Positions 5,890 to 14,075 of a stretch of 36,844 nucleotides of DNA are shown in pieces. Made by a program: the position numbers and the translations under genes. The notes below the pieces were generated by a model. That model worked only from the letters and a program-made list of their open reading frames with translations. It was not told where the DNA came from and made no database searches. The stretch is from Streptomyces shenzhenensis. GTDB lineage: Bacteria > Actinomycetota > Actinomycetes > Streptomycetales > Streptomycetaceae. The DNA is taken from the NCBI RefSeq assembly GCF_003688995.1, contig NZ_PENI01000056.1:1-36844 (forward strand), given 5' to 3'. The stretch's first letter is position 1; every line of letters starts with the position of its first letter.

Positions 5890-6984
5890 GTGAACAACGA
5901 GCGCGAGGTCGAGGCAGTCGTCACGGGCGCTGGGCAGGCCGGTCTGTCCAGCGCCTATCACCTGCGGCGCACCGGCTTCGAGCCGGACCGCGACTTCGTG
6001 GTCCTGGACCACTCCCCCGCGCCGGGCGGCGCCTGGCAGTTCCGCTGGCCGTCGCTGACGTACGGCAAGGTGCACGGGATGCACTCGCTGCCGGGCATGG
6101 AGCTGACCGACGCCGATCCGGCGCGGCCGTCGGCCGAGGTCATCGGCGCCTACTTCGACTCCTACGAGCGCATGTTCGACCTGCGGGTGCGGCGTCCGGT
6201 GGACGTCCGCGCGGTGCGCGAGGGGGCGGCCGGGCGGCTGCTCGTCGAGACCTCGGACGGCACCTGGGCCACGCGCGCGCTGATCAACGCCAGCGGCACC
6301 TGGGACCGGCCGTTCTGGCCGCGCTATCCGGGACAGGAGACCTTCCGCGGACGGCAGTTGCACACCGCGCGGTACGCGGGGCCCGAGGAGTTCGCCGGGC
6401 AGCGGGTGGTCGTGGTGGGCGGCGGCGCGTCCGGCACCCAGCTCCTCCTGGAGATCGCACCGTACGCGGCGGCCACCACCTGGGTCACCCGGCGGCCGCC
6501 GGTCTTCCGGGAGGGCCCGTTCGACGAGGGGGCGGGCCGTGCCGCGGTGGCCCTGGTCGAGGAGCGGGTACACCAGGGGCTGCCGCCCCGGAGTGTGGTC
6601 TCGGTCACCGGCCTGCCGCTCAACGACGCCATCCGGCAGGGGCTGCGGGACGGCGTCCTGGACCGGCAGCCGATGTTCGACCGGATCACCCCGGACGGGG
6701 TGGAGTGGCTGGGGTCCCCCGGGCTCGGCGGCGGACGGCATGTCGAGGCCGACGTGATCCTGTGGGCGACCGGGTTCCGGGCCGCCCTGGACCATCTGGC
6801 GCCGCTGCGGCTGCGCGAGCCGGGCGGCGGGATCCGGGTCGAGGGGACCCGCGTGGTCGCCGATCCGCGGATCCACCTGGTCGGCTACGGCCCGTCGGCG
6901 AGCACCATCGGCGCCAACCGGGCGGGGCGCGCCGCCGTGCGGGACATCAGACGGCTGCTGGCCGCGGAGCCCGTCGCCGCATGA
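5890..6984 (+). CDS. FMO/Baeyer-Villiger-like flavin-containing monooxygenase
   Basis: 364 residues with two Rossmann motifs: GAGQAGLSS near residues 13-21 for FAD and VVVVGGGASGTQL near 173-185 for NAD(P)H. Between them is GRQLHTARY, a version of the FxGxxxHxxxY fingerprint of flavin-containing and Baeyer-Villiger monooxygenases. The C-terminal WATGF motif is also present. It would use NADPH and O2 to oxygenate a small substrate. It follows the ssu genes after 241 bp, so it could act on an imported organosulfur compound, but it is not an SsuD-type FMNH2 desulfonase. The GTG start at 5890 leads directly into the FAD motif; no strong ribosome site is seen. The 5649-5889 gap holds no recognizable gene. 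Confidence 0.78.
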   Translation: MNNEREVEAVVTGAGQAGLSSAYHLRRTGFEPDRDFVVLDHSPAPGGAWQFRWPSLTYGKVHGMHSLPGMELTDADPARPSAEVIGAYFDSYERMFDLRVRRPVDVRAVREGAAGRLLVETSDGTWATRALINASGTWDRPFWPRYPGQETFRGRQLHTARYAGPEEFAGQRVVVVGGGASGTQLLLEIAPYAAATTWVTRRPPVFREGPFDEGAGRAAVALVEERVHQGLPPRSVVSVTGLPLNDAIRQGLRDGVLDRQPMFDRITPDGVEWLGSPGLGGGRHVEADVILWATGFRAALDHLAPLRLREPGGGIRVEGTRVVADPRIHLVGYGPSASTIGANRAGRAAVRDIRRLLAAEPVAA

Positions 6985-6986
6985 TG

Positions 6987-7008
6987 TCCCGGCGGCTCAC
7001 AGCCGGGA
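6987..7008. terminator. Hairpin between convergent monooxygenase and mltG-like genes
   Basis: TCCCGGC (6987-6993) pairs with GCCGGGA (7002-7008); an alternative inner stem CGGCT/AGCCG shares the site. It straddles the 12-bp space between the two convergent stop codons and overlaps the 3' end of the transglycosylase gene. Confidence 0.5.
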
Positions 7009-7905
7009 CTGCGCGACCCCGGACGGCGACTGCGAGGCCCCGGACGGCGACGCCGTTGCGCTCGGGCTCCGCTGCGCCTTCTTGTTCTTCTGCTGCAGCG
7101 CGTTGAACTCGGCGACGTTGCGCTGGTGCTCCTCGTAGTCGGTGGTGAAGCGGGTGTCGCCCGGCTTGACCGTGACGAAGTACAGCCAGTCGCCCGGCGT
7201 CGGGTTGAGGGTGGCGCGCATCGCGTCCGCCCCCGGGCTGTCGATCGGCGTCGGCGGCAGCCCCACCCGCTGGTAGGAGTTGTACGGGTTGTCGATCCGG
7301 GTGTCTTCCAGGCTGGTGCGAGCCGCGTGCCGGCGCAGCCCGTAGTTGAGGGTGGAGTCCATCTGCAGCGGGATGCCGCGCGCCAGCCGGTTGAGGACGA
7401 CGCGGGCGACCTTCCCCATGTCGGTCCTGGAGGCGCTCTCGGCCTGGACGATGCTCGCGACGGTGATCGCCTGGTAGAGGTTCATCGGACTGCGCTGGGC
7501 GCCGGCCGCGACGGGGGCGACGTCGAACCTGTCGTTCGCGGTGTCGACCATCTGTTGCAGCAGCGTCTGAGGCGTTGCGTCCTTGTCGACGTGGTACGTC
7601 GCCGGGAAGAGGTAGCCCTCGGGGTTGCCCGCGGCGTCGCTCGGCAGTTTGAGGCGGGCCTTGCCGATGGACTTCGCGGTGCTGCCCGCGGGCAGGGCGA
7701 GCGCCTTGTCGATGGCCTCGTAGACCTGACTCGCGCGCCAGCCCTCCGGGATCACCAGGCTGATGGGCTTCCGGTCCGCGCCGCCCGGGCTCAGCAGCGG
7801 CACCGCCACGGCGGTGCCGGCCACGACGGCGCCGGTCACGACGAGGACGAGCTTGCCCCGGCGCGTGAATCGAATCGTGCTCCGTGGCGGAGTGTTCAAG
7901 TACAT
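6997..7905 (-). CDS. mltG: MltG-like endolytic murein transglycosylase
   Basis: 302 residues. A short cytosolic N-terminus and one membrane segment (KLVLVVTGAVVAGTAVAVPLL) are followed by an extracytoplasmic YceG domain. Family motifs in order are SLVIPEGW, NPEGYLFPATYHV, ASIVQAES with the presumed catalytic Glu, IPLQMDSTLNYG, and NPYNSYQRVGLPPTPIDSPG. MltG cuts nascent glycan strands and may set their length at the membrane. The protein is a little shorter than the housekeeping MltG of many actinobacteria, so it may be a paralogue. The C-terminus is a Ser/Pro/Ala tail with a 7-residue repeat. The ATG at 7905 follows the exporter gene by 43 bp on the same strand; no clear Shine-Dalgarno is seen. 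Confidence 0.85.
   Translation of the reverse strand: MYLNTPPRSTIRFTRRGKLVLVVTGAVVAGTAVAVPLLSPGGADRKPISLVIPEGWRASQVYEAIDKALALPAGSTAKSIGKARLKLPSDAAGNPEGYLFPATYHVDKDATPQTLLQQMVDTANDRFDVAPVAAGAQRSPMNLYQAITVASIVQAESASRTDMGKVARVVLNRLARGIPLQMDSTLNYGLRRHAARTSLEDTRIDNPYNSYQRVGLPPTPIDSPGADAMRATLNPTPGDWLYFVTVKPGDTRFTTDYEEHQRNVAEFNALQQKNKKAQRSPSATASPSGASQSPSGVAQSRL
7007..7048 (-). repeat. Two 21-bp tandem units in the tail of the mltG-like gene
   Basis: Two near-identical in-frame 21-bp units (7007-7027 and 7028-7048) encode SPSGASQ and SPSGVAQ at the C-terminus. This looks like a recent slippage expansion in a disordered tail. Confidence 0.75.
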
Positions 7906-7948
7906 GCGGGCACGTTAACGCGCATACCACCGCAAACCTGGCATATCT

Positions 7949-9751
7949 TCAGCTTGTCGGTTCCAGTTGCGCGTCCCGGCGGACCAGGGCCGCATAGCGC
8001 CCGTCCCTCTCCAACAGCTCCTCGTGCGTGCCGCGTTCGGCCACCCGCCCGGAGTCGAGCACCACGATCTGGTCGGCCCCGCGGACGGTGGAGAGGCGGT
8101 GCGCGATGGTGAGCGTCGTCCGGTTGGCGGACAGCGCGTCGATGGCCTCCTGAACCGCGTGCTCGGTGCGGGTGTCCAGGGCACTGGTCGCCTCGTCGAG
8201 GATCAGGACCGGTGGATCGCGCAGAATGGTGCGGGCGATGGCCAGCCGCTGCTTCTCCCCGCCGGAGAAGCGGTGGCCGCGCTCGCCGACGACCGTGTCG
8301 TATCCGTCGGGCAGCGCCGCGATGTGGTCGTGGATCTGGGCCGCCTTCGCCGCGGTGCACAACTCCTCGTCGGTGGCGTCCGGCCTGGCGAAGCGGAGGT
8401 TGTCGGCGACCGAGGCGTGGAAGAGGTACGTCTCCTGCGAAACGACGCCGACCGCCCGGGCGAGGGTGTCGAAGTCGAGGTCACGCACGTCGACGCCGTC
8501 CAGGGTGACCCGGCCCCCGGTGACGTCGTACAGCCGGGGCACCAGATGGCCGAGCGTGGACTTGCCCGCGCCGGTCGGGCCGACGATCGCCAGGCTGCCG
8601 CCCGCGGGGACGGTGATGTCGATGCCGTCCAGAACGGAGGCGCCCTCGGCGTCGTACCGGAACGTGACGTCCTCGAACCGGACCTCGCCCTTGACCTGGT
8701 CGAGGCGGACGGGCTCGTCCCGCTCGGTGATGTCGATCGGCAGGTCGAGGTACTCGAAGATGCGCTGGAAGAGGGCGAGCGAGGTCTGGATCTGGACGCC
8801 GGTCGCCAGCAGGCTCACGGCCGGGCGGAACAGTCCCTGCTGGAGCGAGACGAAGGCGACGATGGTGCCGATGGACGCCTGCGGACCGCCCAGTTGGAGC
8901 GTCATTCCCGCGGCCCAGTAGATGACGGCCGGCATCGCGGCCATGACGATGGTGATCACGGCCATGCGCCAGCGGCCGGCCATGCTGGACCGCACCTCCA
9001 GGTCGACCAACTGCTCGGACTCCTCCGCGAAGGACCGCGTGAGCGAGTCGGCGCGGCCCATCGTGCGGCCCAGCAGGATGCCGCTGACGGACAGGGACTC
9101 GGTGACGGTGGCGGCCATGGCGGCCATCTGCTTCTGACGCTGGGTGGTGATCCGCTTGCGTTCGTTGCCGACGCGGCGGCCGATCCACACGAACACCGGC
9201 AGCAGGACCAGCGAGACCACGGTCAGCCGCCAGTCGAGGGCGATCATCGCGACGATCGTGGCGACCACGCTGGTCAGGTTGGAGACCAGGGAGGTCGCGG
9301 TGGAGGTGACGGTGGCCTGCATGCCGCCGATGTCGTTGGCGATGCGGGACTGCACCTCGCCGGTGCGGGTGCGGGTGAAGAAAGCGAGCGACATGCGCTG
9401 GAGGCGGCCGTAGACGGCGGTGCGCAGGTCGTGCATGACGCGCTGGCCGACGGTCGTCGAGATCAGGGTCTGCAGCACGCCGAAGACGCTGTTGAGAACG
9501 GCACTGAGGATCATGCCGAGCGCGAGCAGGCTCAGCAGACCGGTGCGGCCCTGCGGGATCGCGACGTCCAGGGTCTCCTTGAGCAGGAACGGCGTGGCCA
9601 CGGACACCAGCGACGAGGCGCCGACCAGCAGGCCGACGATCGCGAGCCGCCCGCGGTAGGGGCGGAAGAGGGCCAGGATGCGGCGCACCTGCCGGGGCTG
9701 TTCCGTCACGTCGGAGGACGGCGTCCAGGAGGGATTGCGGTCGGGATGCAT
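7949..9751 (-). CDS. ABC exporter half-transporter (fused membrane and ATPase domains)
   Basis: 600 residues in the MsbA/LmrA/BmrA layout. A six-helix type I exporter membrane domain spans roughly residues 30-330, and an ATPase domain follows with complete motifs: Walker A VGPTGAGKST from residue 390, Q-loop VVSQETYLF, signature FSGGEKQR at 495-502, Walker B LILDEATSALD near 516-526 and the switch His in IAHRLST at 551. It should work as a homodimer exporting a hydrophobic or drug-like substrate. The start ATG at 9751 has TAGGAG 4 nt upstream. It is divergent from a MarR regulator with a dyad between, the classic arrangement of a drug-efflux pump and its repressor. The substrate is not inferable. 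Confidence 0.92.
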   Translation of the reverse strand: MHPDRNPSWTPSSDVTEQPRQVRRILALFRPYRGRLAIVGLLVGASSLVSVATPFLLKETLDVAIPQGRTGLLSLLALGMILSAVLNSVFGVLQTLISTTVGQRVMHDLRTAVYGRLQRMSLAFFTRTRTGEVQSRIANDIGGMQATVTSTATSLVSNLTSVVATIVAMIALDWRLTVVSLVLLPVFVWIGRRVGNERKRITTQRQKQMAAMAATVTESLSVSGILLGRTMGRADSLTRSFAEESEQLVDLEVRSSMAGRWRMAVITIVMAAMPAVIYWAAGMTLQLGGPQASIGTIVAFVSLQQGLFRPAVSLLATGVQIQTSLALFQRIFEYLDLPIDITERDEPVRLDQVKGEVRFEDVTFRYDAEGASVLDGIDITVPAGGSLAIVGPTGAGKSTLGHLVPRLYDVTGGRVTLDGVDVRDLDFDTLARAVGVVSQETYLFHASVADNLRFARPDATDEELCTAAKAAQIHDHIAALPDGYDTVVGERGHRFSGGEKQRLAIARTILRDPPVLILDEATSALDTRTEHAVQEAIDALSANRTTLTIAHRLSTVRGADQIVVLDSGRVAERGTHEELLERDGRYAALVRRDAQLEPTS

Positions 9752-9817
9752 GGGCTCCTACGGAGGTGAGCGGGCGTCGGCGCGGAGACGGCCGACGACG
9801 ACTGATGGATCACAGCT

Positions 9818-9840
9818 CATTGTTACCTATACTCACAATG
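9818..9840. promoter_or_regulatory. Candidate MarR operator over overlapping promoters
   Basis: A 23-bp dyad CATTGT-N11-ACAATG contains a -10-like TATACT at 9828-9833. A second -10-like TATTGT at 9854-9859 ends 7 nt before the MarR ATG and could give a leaderless message. The site is AT-rich against its surroundings and lies between the divergent exporter and MarR genes, so MarR binding could repress both. Confidence 0.5.
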
Positions 9841-9866
9841 AATGGGGTCCTGATATTGTTCCCGCC

Positions 9867-10316
9867 ATGACCACCCCCGACCCCGAGGGCCTGCTCGCCG
9901 AGCAGCTGCTGCGCCTCACCCGCCGGGTCCACCGCATCCAGAAGCGCCATCTGGAACGCCGGGACCTGGGCGTCACCCCGGCCCAGTCCCGGCTGCTGCG
10001 CACCCTGGCGCACTACGGCTCGCCGCCGCGCATGGCCGACCTCGCCGCACGTCTGGAGGTGGTGCCGCGCGCGGTGACCACCCTGGTCGACGCGCTGGAG
10101 ACGAGCGGCAAGGTGCGCCGGGCGCCGGATCCGACGAACCGCCGGGTGACCCGGATCGAGCTGACCGACGACGGGCGTGCGACGCTCGCGGAACTGCGCG
10201 ACGCGCGCCGGGCGGCAGCGGCGGAGATCCTCGCCCCGCTCTCCGCCGAGCAGCGCGACCTGCTCGGCGGGCTGCTGGACACCCTGATCGACGGGGCGAT
10301 CAGCGAGCGCTGCTGA
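9867..10316 (+). CDS. MarR-family transcriptional regulator
   Basis: 149 residues with the MarR winged helix: MADLAARLEVVPRAVTTLVD (recognition helix region, near residues 52-75), then the wing KVRRAPDPTNRRVTRIELTDDG. MarR dimers repress efflux or resistance genes and release DNA on binding small phenolic or drug ligands. The ATG at 9867 starts the conserved N-terminus. No Shine-Dalgarno precedes it, and a -10-like element 7 nt upstream suggests leaderless expression. The natural target is the divergent ABC exporter. The frame is open upstream to 9678, but that part crosses the operator and the neighbour's 5' end and is not coding. Confidence 0.88.
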   Translation: MTTPDPEGLLAEQLLRLTRRVHRIQKRHLERRDLGVTPAQSRLLRTLAHYGSPPRMADLAARLEVVPRAVTTLVDALETSGKVRRAPDPTNRRVTRIELTDDGRATLAELRDARRAAAAEILAPLSAEQRDLLGGLLDTLIDGAISERC

Positions 10317-10322
10317 GCGACC

Positions 10323-10343
10323 CCGGGGCCGCGCGGGCCCCGG
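10323..10343. terminator. Bidirectional terminator between marR and the PNGase A-like gene
   Basis: A perfect 8-bp stem CCGGGGCC / GGCCCCGG with a GCGCG loop lies in the 45-bp gap between convergent genes, 7 nt after the marR stop. Confidence 0.7.
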
Positions 10344-10361
10344 CCCGATACGGGTGCCCCC

Positions 10362-11981
10362 TCAGCAGCGGTCGGCGTCCTCGGTGAGCACTCCCTGGAC
10401 GGTCGTCAGCGCGCGGTCGTAGCAGCCGTGCGAGCCGTACAGCCGGTAGCGTTCGCTCGTCGTGCCGACCGCGTGCCGCTGGTCGCGGGGCACGTTCAGG
10501 GTGTAGGTCGCGTCGCCGGTGTAGGTGTCGTCGAGCCGCGACCACGCCGTGCGCCGACCGTCCAGGGTCCGCGCCGCCGACGCCCGGTCGCCGAGCGTGA
10601 GGACCGTGCGCAACCGGTCGTCCGCGCCGATCGTCGTGGCGCCGTTCATCGTGTAGGTCCGGTCCGTGCGCGTGGTCAGGACCGCTCCGCCCCCGTCGAC
10701 CGTGACGGACTCGTCGTCCGTCCAGGTGGCGTCGAGGGCGTCCGTCGTCTCGCCGTCGGTCCAGCGGTGCGCCGAGGTGGAGCCGAGCGTCCGGCTGACG
10801 GTGGTCGTCACCCTGCCGTGCGAGGTGTCGACATGGCCGGCGACGGTCAGCCGGTGGCCGGCCCGGGTGTCGACGCGATGCTCGGAACCGGGCGTGTACG
10901 TCGAGGAGTTGACGAGGTCGGCCACCCGGTGCGCGGTGAGCCCGCCGGTGACCCGGGCGCGGTGCGGGTCCTGCCAGACGAGGACGTTCACCGGCGCGCT
11001 CCAGCCGGACTGTCCCTCGGGGAGGCCCACGACGGAGACGTCGACCCGGTGCGGCCGGCCGTCGTTGAGCAGCCCGGCGAACGGGGTCAGGTCGTACTCG
11101 ATCGGCTTCACGTCGAAGGCACGGGGCCCCGGGATCACATACCAGAGGAAGGGGTTGGACCAGCCGCCGGTCCATACGTTCGGGAACGGCGCGGCGATGC
11201 CGGCCAGCCGTCCGTCGACCTTGATCTGCACCTCACGGTACGGGCCGCGGTCCGCCTTGCACGAGTACGGAGCCGGGTCGGCCACGGTCAGATACCAGAA
11301 CTCCTCGCAGCCGCCGCCGGACCCGGTGGCGTACACCTCGGCGACGATGCGCTCGCTGTTGCGCGGCGTGGTGAGGGTGGTGCCCGTGCCGGTGTCGGCG
11401 AGGGTGAGGACGCGGTCGGGGACGGCGGCTTGCCTGCCCGCGTGGAACGTCAGCGTGACCTTGACGTCGAGGACGCCCGTGTACATGTCGTCGACGACGT
11501 TCCCGATGAGCATCTCGACGTCCTGCCGGCCGCGGAAGGTGTCGCTGTAGCGCGTGACGTCCTTCTCCACGGACCACTCGATGCCGTCAGGCGACGGCTC
11601 CGGTGTCGAGGTGCGGAGGATCTCGACACCGCCGACATGCAGATAGCCGAGCCGGTCGTACTGACGGCCCTGCACCTTGCCGTCGAGGCGCAGGACGACC
11701 TTGCTCCAGCGGTCACCGCATCCGCGGGGCGGCGCGTACGTGCCCCGGTACGGCGTGAAGTCACGGAACTGGGCCTCCGCGAGCGTGACCCGGCAGGACC
11801 TGCCCTCCGGCCGGGCGACGGGCGGCGCGGCGGTCACCGGGTCGTGCCAGTCGGTGCCGAACTCCGCCGGGACATCGGCCCGGTCCGGGAGGGTGCGGGC
11901 GGACGCCGCCGGGGGACCAAGGAGGGCGCTCACGAGGAGGGCCGCTCCGGCGAGCATGCACATGACTATCCGGCTTCTCAT
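10362..11981 (-). CDS. Secreted PNGase A-like peptide-N-glycosidase/amidase
   Basis: 539 residues. It starts with a Sec signal peptide (MRSRIVMCMLAGAALLVSAL, likely cleaved after AASA), so the enzyme is exported. The mature part resembles peptide-N4-(N-acetyl-beta-glucosaminyl)asparagine amidase A: residues around AEFGTDWHDPVTAAPP, GDRWSKVVLRLDGKVQGRQY, GYLHVGGVEILRTSTPEP, EWSVEKDVTRYS and NPFLWYVIPGPRAFDVKPIE. Plant PNGase A removes N-glycans from glycopeptides; a soil bacterium could use it to strip plant or fungal glycoproteins, but activity here is inferred. The ATG at 11981 was chosen because the signal peptide begins there; no strong ribosome site is seen. It is divergent from the heteromeric ABC exporter over a 255-bp spacer. 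Confidence 0.75.
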   Translation of the reverse strand: MRSRIVMCMLAGAALLVSALLGPPAASARTLPDRADVPAEFGTDWHDPVTAAPPVARPEGRSCRVTLAEAQFRDFTPYRGTYAPPRGCGDRWSKVVLRLDGKVQGRQYDRLGYLHVGGVEILRTSTPEPSPDGIEWSVEKDVTRYSDTFRGRQDVEMLIGNVVDDMYTGVLDVKVTLTFHAGRQAAVPDRVLTLADTGTGTTLTTPRNSERIVAEVYATGSGGGCEEFWYLTVADPAPYSCKADRGPYREVQIKVDGRLAGIAAPFPNVWTGGWSNPFLWYVIPGPRAFDVKPIEYDLTPFAGLLNDGRPHRVDVSVVGLPEGQSGWSAPVNVLVWQDPHRARVTGGLTAHRVADLVNSSTYTPGSEHRVDTRAGHRLTVAGHVDTSHGRVTTTVSRTLGSTSAHRWTDGETTDALDATWTDDESVTVDGGGAVLTTRTDRTYTMNGATTIGADDRLRTVLTLGDRASAARTLDGRRTAWSRLDDTYTGDATYTLNVPRDQRHAVGTTSERYRLYGSHGCYDRALTTVQGVLTEDADRC

Positions 11982-12236
11982 GGCCGGTGTTCTACGGGGA
12001 GTCGGCCATCCCGGCAATACCGCCTCGGCCGGCCTTCGCGACAGAGGCGGAGGCGGACCCGGTGGGCCGGGGCGGCTCGGACGACACCGGTCGGGCAGGC
12101 TTGCCGATTCCGTGCGCTGTTGCGGAAAACCCATTGATTTTCACCACCCTCCGACGCGAACCTTGCACGGTTTGCTACCGCCTCTTCGTCCTTCACCCCT
12201 GTCCGCTTCCTCCCTGACACGAGCCACTGGGACGTC

Positions 12237-14075
12237 ATGCAGATTCAAGACCTTCCGTATCCCGACCCGGGCGTGCCGGACGCACGTTCGGGCCCCCGGT
12301 TCCTGTGGTGGCTGGGGCGCAATCAGCTGGGCGGCCAACTCAAGTCGCTGGCTTGGGGCCTGCTGCACTTCGTGTCCGTCTCCTCACTTCCGTTCTGTGT
12401 CGGGCTCGCCGTCCAGGCCGTCGTGGACCGCTCGGGCGGCCGGCTCGCCCTGACCGGCGTGCTGATGGTGATCTGCGGCATCGGCATCGCGGTGGGCGAC
12501 ACCTTCCTGCACCGGGCGGCCGTCACCAACTGGATCACCGCCGCCGCCCGAGTCCAGCAGCTGCTGGCCCGCAAGGCCGCACTGCTGGGATCGGGGCTGA
12601 CCCGGCGGGTCGCGGCCGGTGAGGTGGTGGCCGTCTCGACCGGCGACGTCGAGAAGATCGGCTGGTTCGTCGAGGCCGCCTCCCGCTTCACCGCCGCCGC
12701 TCTGACGGTCGTCGTGGTCTGCGTGGGCCTGCTCGTCTACCAGCCGGCTCTCGGCGTGGTCGTGGCGGTCGGCCTGCCCGTGCTGGCCCTCGCGGTGCTG
12801 CCGCTGCTGCCCCGGGCGACCCGGCGCGCCGACGCACAGCGCGAGAAGGCGGGCCGGGCCACGGAACTGGCCTCCGACACCGTCGCCGGACTGCGCGTGC
12901 TGCGCGGCATCGGCGGCGAGGAACTGTTCCTCGACCGCTACCGCCGCGCCTCCCAGGAGGTACGGCACGCGGCCGTGCGCAGCGCCCGGATGTGGGCCCT
13001 GATCTCGGCGATCCAGGTGCTGCTGCCGGGCCTGCTGCTGATCGCGGTCGTCTGGCACGGCGTCCACCTCGCCCGCCAGGGCCGGATCGAGGTCGGCGAA
13101 CTGGTCACCGTGTACAGCGCGGTGATGGTCCTCACCTACCCGCTGCGGCACTTCGAGGAGATCGCCATGGCGTACTCCTTCTCGCGCCCGTCGGCCCAGC
13201 GCGCGGCCCGCGTGCTGTCCCTGGAGCGGACCACGGACGCCGGCGGCTCACGCGCGGCCGACGCGCCGACCGGTGATCTGCACGACCCGGCCACCGGTCT
13301 GCTCGCGCCCGCCGGCCGGCTCACCGCCGTGGTGTGCGGGGACCCGGACGCGGCGGGGCGGCTCGCCGAACGGCTGGGCGGACATCCGGCCGAACCGGGC
13401 CCGTCGGTACTCCTCGGCGGTGTACCGCTCGACGAACTCCCCCTCGACAGCGCCCGCACCGCCGTCCTGGTCCAGGACAAGGACCCGGTCCTGCTGTCCG
13501 GCACGCTGCGCGACCTGCTCGACGTGCCGGCGTCCGCCGATGTCCGCGCCGAGGCGGCGCTGGCGGCCGCGCAGTGCGGGGACGTGCTGGACGCGCTCGT
13601 CCAGGGGGCCCTGGACGCCGGGGATCCCCTGGACGCCCGGATCACGGAACGGGGACGGTCGCTGTCGGGCGGCCAGCGCCAGCGGCTCGCACTCGCCCGG
13701 TCGCTGATCACCGACCCCGAGGTGCTCGTCCTGGACGAGCCGACCTCCGCCGTCGACTCGCACACCGAAGCCCGGATCGCGCAGGGGGTGCGGGAGCTGC
13801 GGACGGGACGCACGACGGTGGTGTTCACCTCGTCACCGCTCCTCCTGGACCGCGCTGACCGGGTCGCGCTGGTGCACGAGGGCGAGGTCGTGGCGGTCGG
13901 CGTGCACCGCGAACTGGTGCGCAGCGAGCCTCGGTACCGGGCCGTCGTGACCCGCGAGACCGAGGACGAGGCGGCGGCGCCCGGCACCCGGCACGGCCGA
14001 GCGGCCCCGCGCGGCCCACTGGACGACGAGGCCGGCCCGCGCGGCCCGCTGGAAGAGATCGAGGAGAGCGCATGA
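12237..14075 (+). CDS. Heteromeric ABC exporter subunit with degenerate Walker A
   Basis: 612 residues: an exporter membrane domain (about 35-320) and an ATPase domain. Where Walker A should be, near residue 361, the sequence reads LTAVVCGDPDAAGRLAERLG, with no GxGKST. The switch His is also missing (VVFTSSPLLLDRAD). The signature LSGGQRQRLALARSL at 476-490 and Walker B VLVLDEPTSAVD are intact. The subunit therefore donates a signature to its partner's nucleotide site but probably cannot hydrolyse ATP at its own. The C-terminus repeats PRGPL twice. The ATG at 12237 is preceded by only a weak TGGGA. Its stop overlaps the next start by 4 nt (ATGA), so the two are translationally coupled. Confidence 0.88.
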   Translation: MQIQDLPYPDPGVPDARSGPRFLWWLGRNQLGGQLKSLAWGLLHFVSVSSLPFCVGLAVQAVVDRSGGRLALTGVLMVICGIGIAVGDTFLHRAAVTNWITAAARVQQLLARKAALLGSGLTRRVAAGEVVAVSTGDVEKIGWFVEAASRFTAAALTVVVVCVGLLVYQPALGVVVAVGLPVLALAVLPLLPRATRRADAQREKAGRATELASDTVAGLRVLRGIGGEELFLDRYRRASQEVRHAAVRSARMWALISAIQVLLPGLLLIAVVWHGVHLARQGRIEVGELVTVYSAVMVLTYPLRHFEEIAMAYSFSRPSAQRAARVLSLERTTDAGGSRAADAPTGDLHDPATGLLAPAGRLTAVVCGDPDAAGRLAERLGGHPAEPGPSVLLGGVPLDELPLDSARTAVLVQDKDPVLLSGTLRDLLDVPASADVRAEAALAAAQCGDVLDALVQGALDAGDPLDARITERGRSLSGGQRQRLALARSLITDPEVLVLDEPTSAVDSHTEARIAQGVRELRTGRTTVVFTSSPLLLDRADRVALVHEGEVVAVGVHRELVRSEPRYRAVVTRETEDEAAAPGTRHGRAAPRGPLDDEAGPRGPLEEIEESA

